DNA of 12,612 bases, taken from positions 1-12,612 of the forward strand of contig MEHH01000046.1 in NCBI GenBank assembly GCA_001940755.1, read 5' to 3'. Positions 6,909 to 12,612 of this stretch are shown here, piece after piece. The translations under genes and the position numbers were made by a program. The notes beneath the pieces were generated by a model. The model had not been told where the DNA came from. It saw only the letters and a list, made by a program, of their open reading frames with translations, and searched no databases. Source of the DNA: Candidatus Heimdallarchaeota archaeon AB_125. GTDB taxonomy: Archaea; Asgardarchaeota; Heimdallarchaeia; Heimdallarchaeales; Heimdallarchaeaceae. Numbering within the stretch: position 1 is the first letter of the stretch; each line of letters opens with the position of its first letter.

Positions 6909-7922
6909 CTAATTATCTCGATTTACACCTTTATTTGCAATTTCAGTGAGATAGAGTTTAAATTTCTTATCTAGTGCTGGTTCAGCTTTCTCTAAATACG
7001 AGAGACTCAACTGATATAGTTCTTCTGCTTTTTCTTTTGAATATTCAAGAGCACTTGTATTTTTGAAAATCTCTCTTACCGATTCTACATCTTCATTACT
7101 AGAATCTCTATTTCCAATTATTTTTTCCAATGTTTCCCTTTCAGACTCACTTGCTAGTTCTAAAGCTTTAATTAAAAGAAGGGTCTTTTTACCCTCTCTA
7201 ATATCACTATCAGTAGGTTTTCCAGTTTTCTCTGCATTTCCAAAAGATCCAATCATATCATCGACAATTTGAAATGCTATTCCAGCATATTTACCAAAAA
7301 GTCCAAGATTTTCTATTTGAGATTCTGTTGCATTTGCTAAAATTGCGCCCATTCTAGTAGCTTTATCAAACAGAGCAGCGGTTTTACCTTCAATCATTTC
7401 TAGATATTCGGTTTCAGATACATTGAGTTTACCCATAAAATCTGTTTCAATTATTACACCTCTTACTATCTTGAAGAACCCTTCATTAAATTCCAAAGAT
7501 GCTTGAAGAACTGATTCAGGAGGAAAATATTTTACATGTATAGCTTTGTAAGCCAGATTATAAACGAAATCTCCTCCTAAAATACCCATAGCAACACCAA
7601 AATCTTCATGGTTTTGGATAGTATTACTATAGTACTCTTTCGAATATTTGTCTAGAACTTTGTGAAAAACTGTTTCACCCCTTCTGGTTTCTGCATTGTC
7701 CATTATATCATCATGAATTAAACTGGCATTATGCAATAGTTCTAATGAGAGAGAAGCTTTAGTGATACCTTCTTCATCTATGCTAGGATTTACAGCTTTC
7801 CCTGCTGTAATCATTAATATTGGTCTAATTCTTTTTCCACCAGAGAAAAGGAATTTTTCTATTTCATTATAGTAGAATTGTAGAAATTTGTTTGTATCGA
7901 TATCTTTAGCATTATTAAGCAT
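6909..7922 (-). CDS. trans-Prenyl diphosphate synthase (GGPP synthase-like)
   Basis: This enzyme condenses allylic diphosphates with isopentenyl diphosphate in trans. The 337 residues carry GGKRIRP at 28-34, the first Asp-rich motif DDIMD at 71-75 followed by RRGE, EGKTAALF near 178-185, and the second Asp-rich region FQIVDDMIGSFG at 217-228 followed by KTGKP. Archaea need geranylgeranyl diphosphate for ether lipids, and it also primes the cis-prenyltransferase encoded nearby, so GGPP synthase is the default call. However, the residue five before the first motif is Ala66, where archaeal short-chain enzymes usually have an aromatic residue, so a longer product (C25 or more) is possible. The ATG at 7922 is preceded by AAAGGA at suitable distance. 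It is the first gene of a three-gene minus-strand operon, divergent from the translin gene across 183 bases. Confidence 0.93.
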   Translation of the reverse strand: MLNNAKDIDTNKFLQFYYNEIEKFLFSGGKRIRPILMITAGKAVNPSIDEEGITKASLSLELLHNASLIHDDIMDNAETRRGETVFHKVLDKYSKEYYSNTIQNHEDFGVAMGILGGDFVYNLAYKAIHVKYFPPESVLQASLEFNEGFFKIVRGVIIETDFMGKLNVSETEYLEMIEGKTAALFDKATRMGAILANATESQIENLGLFGKYAGIAFQIVDDMIGSFGNAEKTGKPTDSDIREGKKTLLLIKALELASESERETLEKIIGNRDSSNEDVESVREIFKNTSALEYSKEKAEELYQLSLSYLEKAEPALDKKFKLYLTEIANKGVNRDN

Positions 7923-8020
7923 AAATTCCTTTAAGAGGCATCGACTCGTTTCATCAAATTAGCATAGTAAGAAAGAAACATAATAATCGTCCTAGAGTAT
8001 GGTTGAATACAGAAAGAGTG

Positions 8021-8037
8021 CTACTATTAAATTTTTG
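8021..8037. promoter_or_regulatory. AT-rich core of the divergent promoter between prenyl synthase and translin
   Basis: CTACTATTAAATTTTTG in the intergenic region reads as a TATA-like box in both directions (ATTAAATTT forward, AAATTTAATAG reverse). It would give a forward leader of about 50 bases and a reverse leader of roughly 75. A reverse alternative is ATTATTATG near 7978-7987. There is no further evidence for either. Confidence 0.25.
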
Positions 8038-8094
8038 TTCTTTGTCATAGATACATATCAAACACAAGATATTTGAAATACAAAGAAATGAACT

Positions 8095-8100
8095 AGGTGA
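8095..8100 (+). promoter_or_regulatory. Shine-Dalgarno AGGTGA deciding the translin start
   Basis: AGGTGA is a perfect six-base match to the archaeal consensus GGAGGTGAT and ends five bases before the ATG at 8106. The upstream in-frame GTG at 8097 lies inside this site, so it is unlikely to be the start. Confidence 0.7.
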
Positions 8101-8105
8101 ACATT

Positions 8106-8738
8106 ATGGTTGACACAACTAATTTTCAAGATAGTGCAACAAAAATTGAAGAACGCCTTCAAAAGCGTGATAATATCAGAGAAGAATTACTCAAATTATC
8201 AAGAATCATCATCAAATTTTCAGGACAGAGTATAGAAAGTTATCATAGAGGAAAACTTCTCCAAGCTAAAGAAAAACTGAATGAAGCTGAAAAGGAGTTA
8301 ACTAAAATCAACGAAATTTTGAAAGAAAACTTTCAAGCATATAGCGTTGGTATTATAGGGGTCGCTATGCAAGAATATGCAGAAGCTAGATTGTTATATG
8401 ATATTATTGAAAACAATGTATTAACTCCCATCAAAGATCTTGAAGTTACAGATGCAGCATACCTTTTAGGAATTGCTGATCTTATTGGTGAACTTAGAAG
8501 ATATATTCTCGAAAAATTAGTTGAAGGAGACATTGATACTGCAAAGAATTTCTATAACATAATGAAAGAACTATATGGTACTTATCTTCAGATAGAATTC
8601 GGTAAGAATCTTATCCCTGATTTACGAAGGAAGAAAGATACTGCTCGTGTATTAGTTGAAAGAACTTTATCAGACTTGTTTGTAGCACAACAAAGTAAGA
8701 ATTTGGAAAAACGATTAGAGAAAGAGAATAGAGATTAA
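8106..8738 (+). CDS. Translin family protein, TRAX-like
   Basis: This is a member of the translin/TRAX family (COG2178), 210 residues and all-helical. In eukaryotes translin and TRAX form C3PO, an RNA endonuclease that removes the siRNA passenger strand and trims tRNA precursors; some archaea encode a single TRAX-like protein that self-assembles. Counting from the ATG at 8106, MQEYAEA at 88-94 supplies the Glu pair (90 and 93) that matches the catalytic Glu residues of TRAX QEYVEA. YLLGIADLIGELRR at 119-132 supplies the third acidic residue, Asp125; translin itself lacks this Asp. GDIDTA further on also mirrors human TRAX. The start is set by the AGGTGA site; a GTG three codons earlier is the alternative. 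The 3' end overlaps the stop of the convergent glycerate kinase gene. RNase function is inferred from these residues. Confidence 0.9.
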   Translation: MVDTTNFQDSATKIEERLQKRDNIREELLKLSRIIIKFSGQSIESYHRGKLLQAKEKLNEAEKELTKINEILKENFQAYSVGIIGVAMQEYAEARLLYDIIENNVLTPIKDLEVTDAAYLLGIADLIGELRRYILEKLVEGDIDTAKNFYNIMKELYGTYLQIEFGKNLIPDLRRKKDTARVLVERTLSDLFVAQQSKNLEKRLEKENRD

Positions 8739-10126
8739 TCTTTTCCAATTACAATACATATCACACCAATATCCATGAGATTGGTTCCTGTATGGCCTGT
8801 TAGGATTTCTCCGCCATGTTTTTTGAAAAAGGAATTAGTATTATTTTCAACCAATGATTTTTCTGCTTCTAGTTCTTTTTCTCTGCTCGTGATTGTAAAA
8901 GGACCGACTATTGCACCTGCTGCATTGGAATTTCCATCAATTCCATCAGAACCTAAACTTACAAAATAAATTGAATCACTGTATTCAGAAGATAGAGCAA
9001 AAGATAAAGCTAGTTCCTGGTTTCTTCCTCCTCTCCCCCTTAACGAAGATAATTTTACTGTTGTTTCACCCCCAAACAACAAATAATGTATTGTTTTATT
9101 TTTCTCTTGTTTTAAATTAGCTAACAATGTATTTGCGACGTCAGCAAATTTTTCACCAATTTCTTTTGCTTCACCTTGTATTCTATGATCGATAATTTCT
9201 GAGGTTGCATTAAGTCTAAGCTTTGTACTTAGTAATTCCAAGAGACCTAAATTGTCACCAACAATATAGTTTTTCACATGAGAGAAGTTCTTTTCATCTG
9301 AAGGGGTTTCTTCAATTAATCCGTCTATTCCTTTTTTTAGTATGACCTTGATTGAATCTGGTAAAGAAGAATCAAGAGAGTATTTTGATACTATCTCACC
9401 ACAATCATTCCAAGTTGTACTATCAGGAACAGTTGGACCAGAAGCTATGGTTGAAAGATCATTACCTACCACATCAGAAATAACTAGGGTTACAATAGAA
9501 GCTTCAGAGGATTTAGTTAGTTTTCCTCCTTTAATTTTTGAAAAGTGTTTTCTGATAATATTAAGATCAGAAATAGATGCACCACAAGATAGCATTATCT
9601 CTACTAATCTTGAATATTCATCAAGAGATAAACCAAAATCTGGATATTCTAGAAGTGAACTACCTCCTCCTGAAATAAGAAATAAACACAAATCTTTGGA
9701 TGTACTATTCTCAAGTAAAGTAATAACATTCTCTGCAGCATTAAGACTTTCTTGATCAGGTTTTGGATGACCTGTTTTGTGAAAATCTAAGTTGGTAAAA
9801 CCACTTAATTCAGGTATTTTATCATCAGGTGATACAATTATAATACGAGAAAAATTCTTCGGAAAACGTTCTAAGAGCCAATTAGACATAGTTTGAGAAG
9901 CTTTTCCAAAAGATACTAGATAAAAATTTTCGTATAAATCAAGATTGTAATTATCTTCTTTAATTTTCAACACATCATCACTGATTGTAACAAATGAAGA
10001 TAATAGATTCTTAGGTTGGGCTTGTTCAAGAATAAACTCAATTATATCTACCAAGGAAGTTAAAATGTTCTCTTCAGAAATGTTCCTTGATAGTTTAATT
10101 AAGGAAGATTTATTCTTGACGAACAT
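8735..10126 (-). CDS. Glycerate 2-kinase (GckA/MOFRL family)
   Basis: This enzyme phosphorylates D-glycerate to 2-phosphoglycerate, feeding glycerate from serine, glyoxylate or non-phosphorylative Entner-Doudoroff routes into lower glycolysis. The 463 residues show the whole family pattern: VSFGKAS at 71-77, TGHPKPD at 118-124, SGGGSS at 152-157, NIIRKHFSKIKGG at 189-201 with the conserved Lys, SDVVGND and IASGPT at 217-232, then the C-terminal MOFRL domain with FGGETT at 351-356, GRGGRNQEL at 364-372 and GSDGIDGNSNAAGAI at 392-406. Length is normal for the family. The ATG at 10126 lies 10 bases after the stop of the FAD synthase-like gene, so it is probably the third gene of the flavin operon, although no metabolic reason for that pairing is obvious. 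The TTAA at 8735-8738 supplies the stop codons of both this gene and translin. Confidence 0.95.
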   Translation of the reverse strand: MFVKNKSSLIKLSRNISEENILTSLVDIIEFILEQAQPKNLLSSFVTISDDVLKIKEDNYNLDLYENFYLVSFGKASQTMSNWLLERFPKNFSRIIIVSPDDKIPELSGFTNLDFHKTGHPKPDQESLNAAENVITLLENSTSKDLCLFLISGGGSSLLEYPDFGLSLDEYSRLVEIMLSCGASISDLNIIRKHFSKIKGGKLTKSSEASIVTLVISDVVGNDLSTIASGPTVPDSTTWNDCGEIVSKYSLDSSLPDSIKVILKKGIDGLIEETPSDEKNFSHVKNYIVGDNLGLLELLSTKLRLNATSEIIDHRIQGEAKEIGEKFADVANTLLANLKQEKNKTIHYLLFGGETTVKLSSLRGRGGRNQELALSFALSSEYSDSIYFVSLGSDGIDGNSNAAGAIVGPFTITSREKELEAEKSLVENNTNSFFKKHGGEILTGHTGTNLMDIGVICIVIGKD

Positions 10127-10136
10127 ATAATCAGAT

Positions 10137-10814
10137 TTAGTCTGGGAATTTTAATAAGGTTTCTAAGTTATCGTCGTCAAACTGTCTATAATTATGCTTT
10201 ATTATTTCTTGTACAATTTTTGAAGTAGATTTACCTGAAACATGTTTTTGAAGTCTTATTATCTTTACGTGAGAATATCCTTTAGATGAAATTGTATTAT
10301 AGAGATCTCTTTCATCATGTTTCTGATCGAATCCTACTGTTATAATATCTGGTTGAACAAGATCCATTATTTTCATGAAATCATCCTCATCCCCTATTAT
10401 TGCAGCATCAACAGCTTTTACATGATCAACTAGTTCAACTCTATCTTCTTGGGAATTAGTTGGTGTATGTTTTTTTAGTTTCTCAACATTTCGATCAGTT
10501 GCTAAAACTACAACAAGAACATCGCCTAATAGCTTTGACTGATTGAATGTGAATAGATGCCCTACATGAAGGATATCAAATGTTCCACCAGTTAAAACAA
10601 CAGAAATCAGTTTTCGACCAACAACTGTCAAATGGTATTTATTATCAGGATCAACCTCTACTGAACCCTTTTCAACAAGAGATTCAATAAGCGTACTAAC
10701 AAATTCTAGAGAGAATCCTAATTGGCGCGAGATACTAGTGAGAGAAGACTTGATACCTTTAAGAGAATTAATGTAAATCTGTTTGATAACAAGTTTATAC
10801 TCAATTCCAGTCAT
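10137..10814 (-). CDS. ribL: Winged-helix/nucleotidyltransferase fusion, probable FAD synthase (RibL-like)
   Basis: This two-domain protein has 225 residues. Residues 1-68 look like a winged helix: KSSLTSISRQLGFSLEFVSTLIESLVEKGSVEVD, then KYHLTVVGRKL. Residues 70-207 form a HxGH nucleotidyltransferase: VVLTGGTFDILHVGH at 72-86 with His83 and His86, GDVLVVVLATD at 97-107, a VGFDQ motif at 160-164 like that of archaeal RibL, and KSTSKI at 195-200. Archaeal RibL transfers AMP from ATP to FMN to make FAD. Directly following the riboflavin kinase with a 4-base ATGA overlap, this gene fits that step. A glycerol-phosphate or similar cytidylyltransferase is the main alternative, since all share COG0615. 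The C-terminal cysteines described in Methanocaldococcus RibL are not seen. The added winged helix is the unusual part: it could make this a second flavin-responsive DNA-binding protein or simply a dimerisation module. Confidence 0.85.
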   Translation of the reverse strand: MTGIEYKLVIKQIYINSLKGIKSSLTSISRQLGFSLEFVSTLIESLVEKGSVEVDPDNKYHLTVVGRKLISVVLTGGTFDILHVGHLFTFNQSKLLGDVLVVVLATDRNVEKLKKHTPTNSQEDRVELVDHVKAVDAAIIGDEDDFMKIMDLVQPDIITVGFDQKHDERDLYNTISSKGYSHVKIIRLQKHVSGKSTSKIVQEIIKHNYRQFDDDNLETLLKFPD

Positions 10815-11563
10815 TTTTTACCAGTCTCTTCTTGCTCTAATGAAAACTTAATGGTTATTTCATCTCCATCTTTTAGTTTCATTTTATCTCTAATACACAC
10901 ATTACTTATGATTTCAAGAATGTTTTCACCATGGTGGGTTCTTGTAGGTTTTATTCCTGCAGCTTTAGCATCTAGATTAATTACTTCTAGAGGATAACAT
11001 AGAACATCGCCAAATTCTCTTTCCTCGCCTTCAAATCCAGTAATGATTGTTGGCCAAGAACCTCTAATCAGATCTAGACCACTCTTATCTTCCACATTTA
11101 TTCTAACGTTTAATGTCCCGTGAAATGGTGTAAAACCTAATTTAGATTTAAATGAACTAAGGTAATCAGGACGCGAAATATAATATTTTCCTTGCCCAGT
11201 ACCTGTAACAATTTTTCCTCTTAGTGTAATGAAGGATAAATCAGGATGAAGTGCTTTTTCTAGTTCAAAGCGGAGCTGTTCAAGAATTGAGATTCCAGTT
11301 GAAGTGAGTTGAACCAAGGAACCTTTTGGAGTAGATTTCCAATTTACTATCTCTTTCTTATCTAGCTCTTGTAAGCATCGTGATGCAGTTTGCTGTGAGA
11401 TAGAGAAATAATTGGCTAGTTGAGTAGTAGTAACTTCTATTTCCCTTTCAGCTGCTCTTCTTTGAGATAAATAGATCAAAATTGCTATCTCTCTAAAGAT
11501 AGAATTTTTAGTTGATAGGTCAAATATATTTACATTCTCTCCTGATGTTTCATCGCTATTCAA
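10811..11563 (-). CDS. rbkR: RbkR: CTP-dependent riboflavin kinase with winged-helix regulator domain
   Basis: This is a bifunctional archaeal protein of 250 residues. The N-terminal winged helix, about 20-97, includes TTTQLANYFSISQQTASRCLQELDKKEIV. The C-terminal DUF120 riboflavin kinase domain, about 112-241, carries GTGQGKYYIS at 121-130, GFTPFHGTLNVRI at 143-155, RTHHGENILEIIS at 208-220 and LKDGDEITI at 230-238. The kinase makes FMN from riboflavin using CTP rather than ATP; characterised RbkR proteins also repress or regulate riboflavin genes by binding operator DNA. There is no nearby ATG, but a TTG at 11563 follows AAGGTG with a 5-base spacer, supporting that start. The stop overlaps the RibL-like start by four bases. 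It is the first gene of the flavin operon, divergent from the isochorismatase-fold gene, and may regulate its own promoter. Confidence 0.93.
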   Translation of the reverse strand: MNSDETSGENVNIFDLSTKNSIFREIAILIYLSQRRAAEREIEVTTTQLANYFSISQQTASRCLQELDKKEIVNWKSTPKGSLVQLTSTGISILEQLRFELEKALHPDLSFITLRGKIVTGTGQGKYYISRPDYLSSFKSKLGFTPFHGTLNVRINVEDKSGLDLIRGSWPTIITGFEGEEREFGDVLCYPLEVINLDAKAAGIKPTRTHHGENILEIISNVCIRDKMKLKDGDEITIKFSLEQEETGKK

Positions 11564-11568
11564 ATTTA

Positions 11569-11574
11569 CACCTT
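11569..11574 (-). promoter_or_regulatory. Shine-Dalgarno AAGGTG supporting the TTG start of rbkR
   Basis: On the minus strand AAGGTG, a good match to GGAGGTGAT, sits five bases before the TTG at 11563. No other start codon is suitably placed, so it fixes the non-ATG start. Confidence 0.65.
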
Positions 11575-11604
11575 TTCTGAGCTGTCATACATAAAAAATA
11601 GAGA

Positions 11605-11617
11605 TACTTAAATTTTT
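11605..11617 (-). promoter_or_regulatory. TATA-like element of the rbkR operon
   Basis: Read on the minus strand, AAAAATTTAAGTA is a good archaeal TATA candidate and would start transcription near 11586, leaving a leader of about 22 bases that contains the AAGGTG site. An RbkR operator, if present, would be expected around here; I could not identify one convincingly. Confidence 0.45.
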
Positions 11618-11662
11618 CAATACGTCATTCAAAAATGAGTAACCACATATGATTCAGTTACA

Positions 11663-11671
11663 ATTTTATAG
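11663..11671 (+). promoter_or_regulatory. TATA-like element of the isochorismatase-fold gene
   Basis: ATTTTATAG is centred 25 bases before the ATG at 11692, the spacing expected for a leaderless archaeal transcript. No Shine-Dalgarno is visible before this ATG, which agrees. Confidence 0.45.
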
Positions 11672-11691
11672 TGTTAAAATAATTCACAGTT

Positions 11692-12267
11692 ATGGCTTCT
11701 GAACAAACCATTATTGATGAATGGGATAGAGTGAGAGCTCCAAATGCTCCAGAATTAACAAGCGTACAGTTAAAGCTTAAAGGAACAGCTCTGCTTGTCT
11801 TAGATATTCAGAATAATAATTGTAACCAAGAAAGAAGACCCAGATGTATTCAAAAATTACATCATATTCAAACATTACTTGACAAAGCAAGAAATAGCGG
11901 AATGCTTGTAATTTATAGTTTAACAAGTGCTGCATCAAAAAACGATATTAGAAGAGAAATCTTTCCAACAAAAGATGAAACCATAATAAAAGCAAGCGTC
12001 GATAAATTTCATGACACAGAATTAGAACAAATTTTAATCGACAATGGAATCAAAACTGTTATTATTGTAGGTACTTCAGCAAATGGAGCAGTGCTTCATA
12101 CTACCACAGGTGCAGCAACAAGAGGTTTAGAAATAATCATACCTGTTGATGCTATATCTTCAACATACCCTTATGAGGAGCAGTATTCTGTTTGGCACCT
12201 AATGAATGCTCCAGGTACAAGAAGAAAGGTAATACTTACTAAATCAGATATGGTAAAGTTTGTCTAA
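11692..12267 (+). CDS. Isochorismatase-fold hydrolase-like protein lacking the catalytic Cys
   Basis: This is a 191-residue member of the isochorismatase/cysteine hydrolase superfamily, which includes nicotinamidase. Visible family features are the strand LLVLDIQ with Asp38, a conserved Lys105 in KASVDKFHDTELEQIL (99-114), and the signature GTSANGAVLHTTTGAATRG (127-145). In cysteine hydrolases this last motif reads GxxTxxCV; here the nucleophile position is Ala133. Cys44 and Cys52 lie in the N-terminal part and do not align with it. True isochorismatases also lack the Cys and hydrolyse a vinyl ether by another route, so an enzyme acting without the nucleophile, or a non-catalytic binding protein, are both possible. 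Nicotinamidase activity is unlikely despite the NAD gene at 1558. A well-spaced TATA element suggests a leaderless transcript, with the methyltransferase-like gene following 6 bases after the stop. Confidence 0.87.
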   Translation: MASEQTIIDEWDRVRAPNAPELTSVQLKLKGTALLVLDIQNNNCNQERRPRCIQKLHHIQTLLDKARNSGMLVIYSLTSAASKNDIRREIFPTKDETIIKASVDKFHDTELEQILIDNGIKTVIIVGTSANGAVLHTTTGAATRGLEIIIPVDAISSTYPYEEQYSVWHLMNAPGTRRKVILTKSDMVKFV

Positions 12268-12273
12268 CAACGA

Positions 12274-12612
12274 ATGTGGAAACTGATGAAAACTATCATA
12301 TCATTACCTAAAATCCAGAAGAGGAAATTACCAGAGGGTTTCAAAGGAGATGATAATAGGTTTTCAGAAACACTTGTGGAATATTTTCTAAAGGAATACA
12401 CAAAGAAAGGAGATTTGATATTAGATATTTTTGCAGGTTTGGGAACTACTCTTTTTGTTGCGGAAGAAATGGGAAGGGTTCCTTATGGAATTGAGTATGA
12501 CGAACTGAGATGCAATTACATAAGAGAAAACCTGAAACATGGAAAAAATATTATCAGAGGAGATGCATTGAATCTATTAGAATATGGACTTCCGCAATGC
12601 GATTTCTGTTTA
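12274..12612 (+). CDS. DNA methyltransferase-like protein, N-terminal part (runs off the window)
   Basis: An open frame from ATG 12274 continues to the window edge (113 codons visible). It begins six bases after the preceding stop, so it is probably co-transcribed. FSETLVEYFL near 30-39 and KKGDLILDIFAGLGTT at 44-59 match the SAM-binding motif I of N4-cytosine/N6-adenine methyltransferases (family form DPFxGxGTT). GIEYD at 72-76 supplies the acidic residue expected for SAM, and GDAL at 96-99 resembles the following acidic motif. The visible part ends in CDFCL, just where a catalytic (D/S/N)PPY motif should follow, so target type cannot be read. An in-frame ATG at 12286 is an alternative start. 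No restriction endonuclease gene is visible upstream. An RNA methyltransferase of similar fold is the main alternative. Confidence 0.8.
   Translation, partial: MWKLMKTIISLPKIQKRKLPEGFKGDDNRFSETLVEYFLKEYTKKGDLILDIFAGLGTTLFVAEEMGRVPYGIEYDELRCNYIRENLKHGKNIIRGDALNLLEYGLPQCDFCL

Noticed and set aside
7937..7965. TTGATGA on the minus strand resembling a C/D-box RNA box C
   Set aside because: No CTGA box D or D' follows at a suitable distance and no terminal stem is visible, so a guide RNA cannot be supported.
9342..9755. Open plus-strand frame of 137 codons opposite the glycerate kinase gene
   Set aside because: It lies wholly antisense to conserved glycerate kinase motifs, its translation shows no family features and no ribosome-binding site precedes it. 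It is a by-product of the other strand's codon pattern.
11692..12267. Nicotinamidase (PncA) as the identity of the isochorismatase-fold protein, suggested by the NAD salvage gene
   Set aside because: Nicotinamidase needs the catalytic Cys and metal-binding Asp/His residues; the Cys position is Ala and no metal-site motif is evident.

Overview
This is an AT-rich archaeal chromosome segment. The archaeal assignment rests on several gene types: a GPN-loop GTPase, a CTP-dependent riboflavin kinase fused to a winged helix (RbkR type), a nicotinate phosphoribosyltransferase of the Thermoplasma type with a zinc knuckle, an archaeal coiled-coil protein of the COG1340 kind, and an all-trans prenyl diphosphate synthase beside a cis-prenyltransferase. 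TATA-like boxes lie about 25-40 bases before several starts, oligo-T tracts follow several genes, and some transcripts look leaderless or nearly so. The roadblock/LC7 protein and a TRAX-like translin suggest an Asgard archaeon, but that is inference; no rRNA or other marker is present to settle it. The sequence looks compositionally even, with no insertion sequence, integrase, tRNA, CRISPR array or phage gene, so this appears to be ordinary chromosome rather than a mobile island.

Layout. (1) 3-4321, plus strand: the tail of an unknown gene, a 404-residue orphan coiled-coil protein, nicotinate phosphoribosyltransferase (NAD salvage), a stand-alone roadblock/LC7 protein and a second coiled-coil protein (COG1340-like). 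Each complete gene has its own promoter-like element, and oligo-T tracts separate several of them. (2) 4536-7922: a cis-prenyl diphosphate synthase on the plus strand converges on a tight minus-strand operon of trans-prenyl diphosphate synthase, a MoaB/CinA-N (COG1058) protein and a GPN-loop GTPase. The two prenyl synthases could together supply isoprenoid precursors for membrane lipids and the polyprenyl sugar carrier. (3) 8106-8738: a TRAX-like translin on the plus strand, whose stop codon overlaps that of the glycerate kinase on the other strand. (4) 11563-8735, minus strand: an operon of RbkR (riboflavin kinase plus DNA-binding domain), a nucleotidyltransferase that is probably FAD synthase and carries its own N-terminal winged helix, and glycerate 2-kinase. 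(5) 11692 to the end, plus strand: an isochorismatase-fold protein lacking the usual catalytic cysteine, followed after 6 bases by a truncated DNA-methyltransferase-like gene.

Taken together, the window is rich in nucleotide-cofactor metabolism: NAD salvage, riboflavin to FMN to FAD, and a COG1058 protein whose relatives act on NAD- or FAD-related nucleotides. The most noteworthy item is the flavin operon, in which two consecutive enzymes both carry N-terminal DNA-binding-like domains. I found no defence or mobile system. The other points of interest are active-site departures in the isochorismatase-fold protein and the prenyl synthase, and a TRAX-type catalytic signature in the translin.
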